A stretch of DNA of 64,000 nucleotides, taken from assembly GCA_013399875.1 (NCBI GenBank), contig VXAZ01003270.1:944116-1008115 (forward strand), read 5' to 3'. How positions within the stretch are numbered: the first letter of the stretch is position 1; each line of letters starts with the position of its first letter. The position numbers and the translations under genes were made by a program. The notes beneath the pieces were generated by a model, which saw nothing but the letters and a program-made list of their open reading frames with translations, searched no databases and was not told the origin of the DNA. Positions 50,901 through 61,520 of this stretch are shown here, one piece after another. The stretch is from Gymnorhina tibicen (lineage: Eukaryota > Chordata > Aves > Passeriformes > Artamidae).

Positions 50901-51867
50901 TTTTGCTGCCTAGATATCCCTATGCTTACCTACCCATTGTGACCCTACTATCCAAACACTTCAGAATTATTAATGAATTATGCTTCCAACATAGAGCCGT
51001 AAGGAAGCAGTACTTAAATGCATTCCCTCTGCAGAAAGAAATCCAACTAGAATGCTGAAATCCTAATTTCACTGATTCTTAATGCCTTGAACCTGGAACA
51101 TTTCACATTTCCTCTTAAATCAAAAGCACTCTACCTGATTTTAGTTGTGTACATTACAGTAAGGTGACTCATGCCCTAGAAATGCCTTTCTCATGTTTCC
51201 ATCGACTAAGAAAGCCTGGACAGCTTAGCGGAGAAAAAAAAATTATCTCTGCAGGGTAGGTGCTTGAAGTTAGGTTAAAATAATACCAGTCAGGGAGTGG
51301 GAGAGAGGCTGTGGCACTGTGCTGCACATGCACTTGAAGATAGGAGGGAATCAAAAGTGTGAGACATCACAGGTTTCAGGAGAACTCCCAAAAGAAACTC
51401 TCCAGGGTATTCTGGCCAATTTACATATTGTACTACCCGAAATTAAGGGGAAAAAAAGGCTCTGGTAACTTCACACATCACTGAAATGAACACCCGTAGG
51501 AGTTTGGCATGGCTTTTCAGCAGTGTGAAATCTGTTTTCACTTTCTAAACAAAATATTACAACAAAAATAGAAATAGGGGAAGAAAAAGGTGAGGTTTGT
51601 GAGTTCTGAGCTATCCATTTGAATCAGAAGACTGTACTCACTAGGTTTGCTAAAAATATATTCATTAAATCTATTTAGCATTTTTGTTATTTTTGAAGTG
51701 TTTATCTACAAAGCAAAATATTTCAAGACTGTTTCTAATTTACCTTTTGAGCTAACTTTAAAGCAGTAGAAAACAATATGCAATAAATTGCTTTCCAATA
51801 ATAAAACGAGTTTACTGATGTTTACCGGATGCCTGTCTCTGACTATATTCAGGAGAATCCAATATAA
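47926..51867. other. Unassigned AT-rich DNA
   Basis: No gene or clear transposon. Open frames are under 90 codons and unrecognised. Confidence 0.5.
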
Positions 51868-52615
51868 TCATAGAGTCTACTACTTGTGCTCCAGAGTCCC
51901 TTATGAGCACTTCTAGGGTTATGTTACCCTTCCTGATACTCCTCAGACTGCTCCTGACTGTGCCACATGAAACAACAGCAGTGGATAATAGTCAGTGTCC
52001 TGTACAAGGCTTGGTGGTCTCTCAGTGACATCCCTGATATGAGCCACCAGTAAGCAGCACACCTCTCTAAGGAGTGCCTCAGGTCTCCAGATGGGTGCTT
52101 CCACACCTCTTGTCTTTCTTGTAGTAAGGGGCCCAAAATGGCAAACAGGATTCCAGGTGCAGCCTCACCAGTACCAAGTACAGGGGGACGGTCACTGCCC
52201 TGGTCCTGCTGGCCACACCACTGCTGATCCAGGCCAGGATGCCATCGGCCTTCTTGGCCACCTGGGCACAGGCTGGCTCATGTTCAGCTGCTATCACCAG
52301 CACCCCCAGGGCCTTTTCCACCGGGCAGCTTTCCAGGCACTCTGCTCCCAGCCTGTAGCACTGCCTGGGGTTGTTGTGACCCAGGTGCAGGACCTGGCAC
52401 TTGGCCTTGTTGAACCTCATACAAATGGCCTCAATCCATCAATCCAGCCTGTCCAGATCCTTCTGCAGAGCCTTTCTGTCCTCCAGCAGATCAACACTCC
52501 TGCCCAACTTGGTGTCATCTGCAAACTGACTGAGGGTGCACTTCATCCTCTCATCCAGACCCTTGGTACACATATTCAATAGGAGTGGCTCCAGTACTGA
52601 GCCAAACAATGGGTT
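51868..52615 (-). mobile_element. CR1 LINE with decayed reverse-transcriptase C-terminal region
   Basis: From 52,079 to 52,420 the minus strand keeps an open frame of 113 codons that matches the CR1 ORF2 region after the reverse-transcriptase catalytic core. Motifs include [61 protein letters not shown] and FWAPYYKKD. The DNA to 52,615 continues with the upstream CR1 complement ('ggtgtcatctgcaaactgac'). The left part (51,868-52,078) begins with a CR1-end-like 'atcatagagt' but is otherwise hard to match. It may be a diverged tail or other DNA. The element lacks its 5' half and is inactive. Confidence 0.88.
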
Positions 52616-52934
52616 AATGCTATTTCATTTAGCCTCCATTTGACAGACCAGCCATTTGACTGGATTGAGTTAGATTGAGATGGGCATTATCTTACATACA
52701 TAATGAACATATTTTCAGTTATTACTGAAACTGCTAAGGGGCAAATAATAACTTAAAGTGACTGAGAAGGAACTTTAGCCTACCACAATTCACTGCTCCA
52801 GCTGTCTAGCTGAGGACTTTCACATCCTGTCCACCTCTAAATCAAGGGGAAGCAGACACTTCTTGCTCTTTCCCAGCCATCTGCCTTGACACTGTATTCA
52901 TTACTCTTATGTTTAAAACCATATGTAAAATTTA

Positions 52935-52935
52935 N
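52935..52935. other. Single N at collapsed pentanucleotide repeat
   Basis: One undetermined base stands where copy 2 carries 'gtgttatcccctgcatattg' and about 21 further bases plus roughly 18 extra TTTCC units. It marks a collapsed or unresolved region. Confidence 0.97.
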
Positions 52936-52960
52936 TTTCCTTTCCTTTCCTTTCCTTTCC
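52936..52960. repeat. Microsatellite (TTTCC)5, short allele
   Basis: Five TTTCC units followed by CTTTCT-type units. The matching tract in copy 2 has about 23 units. Confidence 0.95.
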
Positions 52961-54124
52961 CTTTCTCTTTCTCTTTCTCTTTCCACCTTCCCCCAAGTTT
53001 TGCTAATCCTGACATCTCATCAGGATTTGACCACACAAACACCATACTTCAGGCTACTGCTTTTCAGAGCTGATAATGCAGCCTCCATGTAGGCAGTGAT
53101 TGTTTATCTGGAGTGGGCTCAGTGCACAGCTGGGTTTAGGTTTAGGCAAGACAAAGCCTGTGAGTGCCTCAGGAGTTAGTTTCACAGCATGTTCCCTGCT
53201 GGTTTTTTTAGTTCTTTCATATGCAGAGGTCAATACTTTTGTAGAGATTATCCCTTTAAATCAATGTCAGCTGACTTAAACTGCGATCAGCTTACACAAA
53301 GTCTGATGGTATTTGAAGCTGCAGGAGAAATGTGTGTAAGCAGGGAATTTCATGCTGAAAGTTGGCCATTAGTGTAGATCCAGGCTCTGTTAAAGCATTT
53401 TGCAGCTTCTTTAGTGTCTACATACGACATGACAGTGGATTTACAACATGCTGTGACAGCCCCTCCAGCAAGACAGTGCCATTAATCTTCAGGCAGACTA
53501 CTGAGATCAGCATTGATTTCGTGTTCGGATCCCCAAATCCAGGATCCTGTGCCCAGCAGAACCGTGATGGAATAAGCTTGTTCCAGAGCCATGGGCCTGG
53601 ACTCCCCTAACTCATTTTAATCATAATACTTTTCACAGCTCCTCTGCAGGTTGTGATGTGGTGACTGAAGACATAGTCAAGCATTTAAGCACATGATTAA
53701 CCTAAAGTCCTTGAAGGGAATTGTTGACTTCAGGAGAGCTGCTTGTGTACTTGGAGTTAAAATGCACTCAAGTGCTTCACGGTTCAGTTAATTATCATTA
53801 AATACCTGCAACACAAAAGCGTGGAGATGACAGAGCCACGGATGTACCGCAGAATACATCTCCTGAAGCAGTAATAGCAAATCTTGGGTTTAGGTGCACC
53901 TTTAAAGTACATATTTCAACATTGAGCTGAGAAGCTATTTGACTGTTTTAGAAGACCATGATAGACTCAACATGCAAAACAGGAATACCCTTAACCTGCT
54001 TCCAAGGTGTGCCTGCTCCCCACTGAATAACTGTAAAATAAATAAACTAATTGAAATTAAACAGATGCTGGTGGTTAATTACAGAATTTTGAAAACTTTG
54101 TAAGGGAAGGGGCCAGTCATGTGG

Positions 54125-54184
54125 AAATAAAATAAAATAAAATAAAATAAAATAAAATAAAATAAAATAAAATAAAATAAAATA
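54125..54184. repeat. Microsatellite (AAAAT)n in copy 1
   Basis: Uninterrupted 'aaaat' units over about 60 bases. The same tract with similar length is in copy 2 at 56249-56309. Confidence 0.95.
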
Positions 54185-54239
54185 AGTGTGCTGGGTTTGT
54201 TGTTTGTTTTTTTTTTTCCTGTGAAGTATGGTCAGGAAT

Positions 54240-54540
54240 GCTGAGGTCCTGCTCGCGGTGCTGAGGACACTCTCGCAGGCGCCCCTGCCGTTCGCGGGGA
54301 GGGGGATGCGGAGGATGCGGAGGATGCGGAGGATGCGGGCACTCAGGCCAGCGGCTCCCACGGGGCAGCAGCGGCCCCTGCCGGCCCCGAGCCGCAGCGC
54401 CCCGATGGCCGCGGCTCCCGCCTTCGTCCCGGGGTGACAAACATCTTTTTTGTCAGTAGAAGTCCCCAGATTGGCCCGGACTGTGCCAGGGTCCGGCCCT
54501 TCCTTCCCCCCGGTAATGCCGCGGGTGGTGGCAGCGGTGC
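54240..54540 (+). other. Small CpG-rich block in copy 1 with 9-bp repeat
   Basis: A GC- and CpG-rich stretch of about 300 bases stands out from AT-rich flanks. It contains four 9-base units (GGATGCGGA) at 54304-54339, which read as Met-Arg-Arg repeats in one frame. It could be a small CpG island or promoter. I do not recognise a protein. The same block recurs in copy 2 (about 56,375-56,675). Confidence 0.45.
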
Positions 54541-54764
54541 TTTTCTGTGCATTTGCCTCATTTATTCCCCTTGAAAAGTTACAAGAAAGAGCAAGTTTGG
54601 CTGATGGTTCTCTCACCAGTGCACTGACAACCGTGATTTCCAGGAGGGGTTAAATTATGCAGGGAGAGGCAGGAAGGGAGGCTGAGAGGGGATATGAAAT
54701 GCAAGACACTTTGCGTGATTTGCATTTTAGTTTCTTGTATTGATTACTGCGAGATCCAGGGGGT

Positions 54765-54765
54765 N
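54765..54765. other. Single N at the duplication junction
   Basis: The junction between the two 2-kb copies is exactly one undetermined base. This is typical of a join made by assembly software and not of a sequenced biological breakpoint. Confidence 0.97.
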
Positions 54766-54972
54766 AAGGAACTTTAGCCTACCACGATTCACTGCTCCAG
54801 CTGTCTAGCTGAGGACTTTCACATCCTGTCCACCTCTAAATCAAGGGGAAGCAGACACTTCTTGCTCTTTCCCAGCCATCTGCCTTGACACTGTATTCAT
54901 TACTCTTATGTTTAAAACCATATGTAAAATTTAGTGTTATCCCCTGCATATTGTGTAGCCTTATCAGTGATC

Positions 54973-55086
54973 CCTTTCCTTTCCTTTCCTTTCCTTTCCT
55001 TTCCTTTCCTTTCCTTTCCTTTCCTTTCCTTTCCTTTCCTTTCCTTTCCTTTCCTTTCCTTTCCTTTCCTTTCCTTTCCTTTCCTT
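54973..55086. repeat. Microsatellite (TTTCC)n, long allele
   Basis: About 23 TTTCC units run without interruption and then pass into TTTTCTC-type units. All three frames on both strands are open through it, giving false Phe-Leu-Ser and Lys-Glu-Arg repeat frames. Confidence 0.97.
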
Positions 55087-56248
55087 TTCTCTTTCTCTTT
55101 CTCTTTCCACCTTCCCCCAAGTTTTGCTAATCCTGACATCTCATCAGGATTTGACCACACAAACACCATACTTCAGGCTACTGCTTTTCAGAGCTGATAA
55201 TGCAGCCTCCATGTAGGCAGTGATTGTTTATCTGGAGTGGGCTCAGTGCACAGCTGGGTTTAGGTTTAGGCAAGACAAAGCCTGTGAGTGCCTCAGGAGT
55301 TAGTTTCACAGCATGTTCCCTGCTGGTTTTTTTAGTTCTTTCATATGCAGAGGTCAATACTTTTGTAGAGATTATCCCTTTAAATCAATGTCAGCTGACT
55401 TAAACTGCGATCAGCTTACACAAAGTCTGATGGTATTTGAAGCTGCAGGAGAAATGTGTGTAAGCAGGGAATTTCATGCTGAAAGTTGGCCATTAGTGTA
55501 GATCCAGGCTCTGTTAAAGCATTTTGCAGCTTCTTTAGTGTCTACATACGACATGACAGTGGATTTACAACATGCTGTGACAGCCCCTCCAGCAAGACAG
55601 TGCCATTAATCTTCAGGCAGACTACTGAGATCAGCATTGATTTCGTGTTCGGATCCCCAAATCCAGGATCCTGTGCCCAGCAGAACCGTGATGGAATAAG
55701 CTTGTTCCAGAGCCATGGGCCTGGACTCCCCTAACTCATTTTAATCATAATACTTTTCACAGCTCCTCTGCAGGTTGTGATGTGGTGACTGAAGACATAG
55801 TCAAGCATTTAAGCACATGATTAACCTAAAGTCCTTGAAGGGAATTGTTGACTTCAGGAGAGCTGCTTGTGTACTTGGAGTTAAAATGCACTCAAGTGCT
55901 TCACGGTTCAGTTAATTATCATTAAATACCTGCAACACAAAAGCGTGGAGATGACAGAGCCACGGATGTACCGCAGAATACATCTCCTGAAGCAGTAATA
56001 GCAAATCTTGGGTTTAGGTGCACCTTTAAAGTACATATTTCAACATTGAGCTGAGAAGCTATTTGACTGTTTTAGAAGACCATGATAGACTCAACATGCA
56101 AAACAGGAATACCCTTAACCTGCTTCCAAGGTGTGCCTGCTCCCCACTGAATAACTGTAAAATAAATAAACTAATTGAAATTAAACAGATGCTGGTGGTT
56201 AATTACAGAATTTTGAAAACTTTGTAAGGGAAGGGGCCAGTCATGTGG

Positions 56249-56309
56249 AAATAAAATAAAATAAAATAAAATAAAATAAAATAAAATAAAATAAAATAAA
56301 ATAAAATAA
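56249..56309. repeat. Microsatellite (AAAAT)n in copy 2
   Basis: Same tract as in copy 1, about 60 bases long. Confidence 0.95.
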
Positions 56310-56374
56310 GTGTGCTGGGTTTGTTGTTTGTTTTTTTTTTTTTTTTCCTGTGAAGTATGGGCAGGAACCCATGC

Positions 56375-56675
56375 TGAGGTCCTGCTCGCGGTGCTGAGGA
56401 CACTCTCGCAGGCGCCCCTGCCGTTCGCGGGGAGGGGGATGCGGAGGATGCGGAGGATGCGGAGGATGCGGGCACTCAGGCCAGCGGCTCCCACGGGGCA
56501 GCAGCGGCCCCTGCCGGCCCCGAGCCGCAGCGCCCCGATGGCCGCGGCTCCCGCCTTCGTCCCGGGGTGACAAACATCTTTTTTGTCAGTAGAAGTCCCC
56601 AGATTGGCCCGGACTGTGCCAGGGTCCGGCCCTTCCTTCCCCCCGGTAATGCCGCGGGTGGTGGCAGCGGTGCTT
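56375..56675 (+). other. Small CpG-rich block in copy 2 with 9-bp repeat
   Basis: Counterpart of 54,240-54,540. The four GGATGCGGA-type units are at 56437-56472. Confidence 0.45.
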
Positions 56676-56897
56676 TTCTGTGCATTTGCCTCATTTATTC
56701 CCCTTGAAAAGTTACAAGAAAGAGCAAGTTTGGCTGATGGTTCTCTCACCAGTGCACTGACAACCGTGATTTCCAGGAGGGGTTAAATTATGCAGGGAGA
56801 GGCAGGAAGGGAGGCTGAGAGGGGATATGAAATGCAAGACACTTTGCGTGATTTGCATTTTAGTTTCTTGTATTGATTACTGCGAGATCCAGGGGGT

Positions 56898-59800
56898 GAA
56901 AAAAAAGGAGAAGAAAAAGGCAGCTGGCAGGTCTCCGACTCCAAATATTTCCAAAATGATTATACGTTTTATTAATCGAGGTTAAACTAACCTCATTTGG
57001 CCAGTATTAATGAAAACATAGGGTGTGTGTTAACTAAAAATCGCTTCAGCATAGCAAATTGAGATGCACTGGAGTTCGGGGCAAGCAGTTGTCAGTGCGC
57101 GGGTTCCAGGTGCCATCTACTGGGCACATCCCATGCTGGAAAGGGACGGAGTTGCCCATCACAGTGTGTTAAAGGTTTAATGTGAAAATACACACACGAA
57201 GTTCTCTGTAGACACTAAAATGAGAAAAGGCGTTTTAGCATGTAAGTACAGCTCAGAGCACAAGCATAATTGCTGTCAGGAACACCACTCCCAAGCACGT
57301 AAAAACCAAAGGTCACCTTGAAAAAGGATATACTGTGCAGAAAAGCCTAATAATTATTTGGGACTATAAAAAAATACAAAAAAAAAACCATCAACACCCT
57401 CCGCGCCCCACCCCCTCACCCCCCCAAATAAAAAGAAGTACAAACCAAAAGAAGCCTAAAGGAAACACGAATGCATCACACCTTTGGCTCACAGCATGAG
57501 CCATGCAATGCAAGTGCACTGCAGTCAGCAGGGCTTTCTATCCACTTCAAGTCTTGGGCTGGAGTCAGCCTGGCAGTCCTACCTGGCTTTTCTGAGTGAG
57601 CATCCTTCACGATTGATGACTTGGAGTCTCTTTTTCAATGACTTTGTTTCAGCACTGCACCAGAACCAGAAGGGATCAACCCCTTAAATAAAGTGAGAGT
57701 CCCCACCTGCGGAGGTCACAGCACACAGCCTGAATTAGAGGAAGCAGGTCCTTTTGGACAGTGTTAGCAGAACCGGCTTTTTGGGTCCTGGACTAGTAAA
57801 ACCCCAGATTATTCTGCAAACTAAGCAGTCTTTTGTGAGCTACAGTTCTGGTTTTCAGGCCCCTTCTAAGGTGCTTTGATCTGCTACAAAGCAACTCTAC
57901 CGTGCAGTTTAAATTAATTTATCTTCTATTGCATCAGATTGAGTACAAATGTGGTAATTTCCTCTATCCTTCCCCTTCTCCATCTCTCTCCACTCACATC
58001 TCCCAAGGCTGTAGATATATAGGCAAACAATGAGACTTTTTTGTTGGTTTCTTTTCAGTGTTGTTTCATTTCAGGACCACTGGGAATTGGCCTACTTAAT
58101 GAGAGAAGCTTTGAAACTTTTTGTTTAAATAAATCTCATTCCAAACTGTCAGGAATAGGAAGAACTGGGGGAAAAAATTACAAACTCCCTTAAATCTGAA
58201 CAAAAAGGTTAACCAAAATGGCACACTGATGCAAGGTACTAACCATTTTATTTGGGTAAATTTGAATGTGTGGTTTCTAATATGAACATATGTATAATTT
58301 ACAAAAGGTTGTCAGTAATTTATAGTTTAAAACAAAATTATTTTGAAATATGAGACAGGGATTTCTCAGTTTTGAAAATATTAATATATTCACAATTTTG
58401 AAAAATGCTCTGAGCAATCTTTAACTTCAGAGGGTAATTTCAACTAACCCATTTATATGACATATTTTGTACCAAAAAAAATTCCACTTTTTTGATAAAC
58501 CAGTTTCTCAAATAGTTACCAAACCACTACAGTTTTTTAGAAACTGATTTTTCATCAGATCAGAATAAAAGCATACCCAGCAAGAAAGCAATTTCTTGAG
58601 ACCATGCTGGATAAATCCAGAAATCCATCTCTGTCCCAAAATATAATCAGTATTATATAATCTACAACCACCAGAAAAAGATAAATCAGCACCTGTCAAC
58701 TAATGAGGAAGGGTTACAATTACATTATCTCATAGTAACAGCTCTTTCTCCTTTCATCAAAAATCACTCTTAAAAACCTGCCTTAAATGCCTATTTGTAA
58801 AGACTGCTGTTATAAAATATAAATTCCCATGCTAAAAAGTCTCTTAAAATTCTTTCTCTAGAACCACATTCTAACAAGAAAGCAGTAAAATGGCATACTT
58901 TATGAAAGATAAATATACTTTACGTTGGCAGTGAAGAAAAAGGGCTTGTTCTGGGTCAGTTATTCTGTTTCTGTTGACACAGCAGAGGCAGCATAAGCAA
59001 AGATCTGCCAGATGTTTCCTAACCACTGTCACAGGAGAGGAGGACACATTCCCAAATTTTGAAGTTCACAAGAGGTCTGGCCCCAGTCCATGGGTCAGGT
59101 GTTTACTGGAAGGGGACCTATCTATTTTGCAACTTTGCTTTCAAGTCAGGCAGCATCGTCCTCTACCCTTGACCACACAGCCCTAATCTTAGATAAAAGT
59201 ACAAGGGAACCATTGTATATTCTTCCTTACCATTCTCCATGATTTCTCCTCTGTTTCCTCCTCCACTTTCCTGCCTTTGCACCCTGGTTTAGGTGTGAGC
59301 AAGTCAGCCCTGTGAGCATTGCACTCAGAGCAGGCTAGAAGACCTGCAGCCCACAGCAATCTTACTACACTGCACTGCTATAAAATATCCATCATTCCTG
59401 CTCCCACCACCACCACTGGTCACCGTGATCCTTCTGGAGGGTGCTCCACAGAATTTTGCTGTTTGCCTAAATATAGCTTTGGACCACAACAGTGCTGTCA
59501 ATTTTGACTAAGCAAAATACACTATGGCTCTAAAGGAGGGCAGAAACTACAGCCGGTTTAGAGTGCAAATCTCTCCAGCTGCAAAAACTTTTCAGCACTA
59601 GTCATTAATCATGCTCAAGTGGAGAAACTGGTCATCCTGAGTTTTCCTGAATGCGTATGTGAACCAATCTTGTTTTGCCTGAAATTTTCTTTATAAGCAC
59701 AGTAGTGGTGTCCTGTCTATATTAAGTTTTTAACAGCTTCTCTCGACTTCTTTTACTTTCTTCAGCTTCCCAGCTAAAATGCTGAGATAACTGCCCATGT

Positions 59801-61232
59801 TCCTACTTGCCTGGCACTGTCAGAGGAAGAAGGGAATGATTTAATAACTTAAGACTACAGAAATGTTTTCAGCCAAAACAACAATCAAATTCCAAAGTTC
59901 TCTGAGATTTGATTCATGGTGTTTACAAAACTGTGGTTCTGTGACCTCCACTTGTCATTGCAATAATAAATAACTGGCTGTCTCCCTCTCTTCTTTTTTG
60001 TTTCCCATTATCCACCCTCTGTCTCTCATTTCATCCTTAAATCATACGTTCTAAGGAACAGAGACCATCTTTTCACAATAATCAACAGTGCAGGATTATG
60101 TGTGAGCTGGTAGGTGCTTCTCTGATGCAAGTAATGACTACTCAGAACAATAACAGTGAGTGGAAACCGAAATACCCCTTTTGTGCCTCCCCTGTGAGCA
60201 GTTGACATCAGGTCACTGTGGTTTGAGCTGCACAAGGTACATGGGCAAAACAGAGACCCAGCAATCGTACAATTGCATTCCAGTGCTCTGCTCAGCAGTC
60301 TTCTGTTCACAAATAACATTAAGCAGTTTGCAAATGTGATGCTTGGAATTTAGCATGTCGTTTCAGCCACCATTTTACCAACTTCAAGTGTGAGATACTT
60401 AAGTTTAATGGAACCAAAAAAATGAATACTGTACGAAAAGCGTAATCTCAAAATATGTTATGCTATAGTATTGAAGGAGGCACCTTATGTGAAGGCAAAA
60501 ATCCCTGTCATTGCATATCATTACATCCAAATGCAAGAAATTCCAAAGTGTTTGGTATAACCAATCATAGAAAGCTCAAGTAAATTTTTCATTGTGACCC
60601 GTTTTGCTCACAATTGGTTACATAACCAATATATTGGTAGGACAGAGGGAGAGATTTCTCTTCAGACAGAAAGAAGTTGTTTAAATCTTTTATGGGACTA
60701 TATAAAGATTAATAGTCAGATTTTGTTTTAATAAGCCAAATTACACAAAAATCAAAAGGGGGAGGGGAATGCAAAAGCCTTTTAACAAATGAAATTTACA
60801 GTCAGCACTAGTTTTAAAGTTGAGCTATTGGCAAACATCCATATCTAATAAAAGAAACTTTATCAACACTTCCCACCAAGAACTTTCTTTCCCTCCCCCA
60901 ATATCCCCATGTGCTTAAAATGTAGCCATGACAATTCTTAAGCATGTTGTATAGCTAAAATATAAGACACCAGTTAATGAACTATGTACCCCTAGATCTG
61001 AATGGGAAAGTATGTCACATATGCTTAGATAACATCAGAAATAGAAAAGTCATGGGAAAGGAACTGAGAAACTACATTAGCCTAAGAAATCTACGATAAA
61101 AATCTAGCCCAGGCCTCTAAGGGCACAGGTCTTTGCGGACTTTCACATGACCAAATTATTTCATCATTCACAGTGTTCAGCGGCAATTCAGTCTGTGACT
61201 GCTTACTTAGTAAATGGCTTTTTTTTTTTCAG
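56898..61232. other. Unassigned AT-rich DNA
   Basis: An A run followed by a C-rich stretch (57,369-57,430) is low-complexity. No gene or recognised transposon otherwise. Open frames are short. Confidence 0.5.
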
Positions 61233-61520
61233 GCCCATTTCACCTTGCTGAAAATGCTGCTGTTCTGCACTAAGTACTGTTTGCACGTGTGGGGAAAGGA
61301 TGTAGAGGTTTTACTATTTCTGATCTATATCATCTCAAAGGAAGTGGATGACCTCAGCAGCAGAGATCCTGTGCTGGCCTCTATCTACTTGTCTGTGGTT
61401 TTGATAATTTCTAGGCAGAATTTCAAGACAGGAGGTTTGTGTGACACTCTTTCATTTGGCCTTTCCTTTTGGCTTACCAGAGACCACATTCCAGCCTCAA
61501 TACCATGTAAGCTGGGCTGA
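61233..61520 (+). other. Weak candidate exon with strong acceptor
   Basis: A run of about eleven T followed by CAG (ending 61232) is a good splice acceptor. After it one frame stays open for about 95 codons to a stop at 61,518-61,520. The predicted peptide is hydrophobic in its middle (residues such as VLLFLIYIISKEVDD and IYLSVVLIIS) and matches no family I know. No good donor or nearby AATAAA follows. It may be a terminal exon or chance. Confidence 0.2.

Larger units (their letters stand above)
52767..54764 (+). repeat. Tandem 2-kb duplication, copy 1
   Basis: This 1998-base segment runs from 'aaggaactttagcctacca' to 'gagatccagggggt'. It is repeated almost base for base at 54766-56897. Sampled differences are an A/G at 'taccacaatt', the missing 41 bases and shorter (TTTCC)n tract at the single N (52935), a shorter T run near 54,212 and a few bases near 54,230. 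It contains no recognised gene. Open frames are identical in both copies. Confidence 0.95.
54766..56897 (+). repeat. Tandem 2-kb duplication, copy 2
   Basis: This 2132-base copy repeats 52767-54764 with near identity. The 134-base length difference is accounted for by the longer (TTTCC)n tract and its 41-base flank, minor differences in the AAAAT and T runs, and a few bases near 56,360 ('gggcaggaacccatg' against 'gtcaggaatg'). Confidence 0.95.

Noticed and set aside
54047..54616. Minus-strand frame of 189 codons (and its 192-codon twin in copy 2)
   Set aside because: It runs through the AAAAT microsatellite and the GC-rich patch. Small length differences between the copies change its middle part, which is not expected of a conserved protein.
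54836..55197. Long Phe-Leu-Ser and Lys-Glu-Arg repeat frames
   Set aside because: They are the translation of the TTTCC microsatellite in different frames, not proteins.
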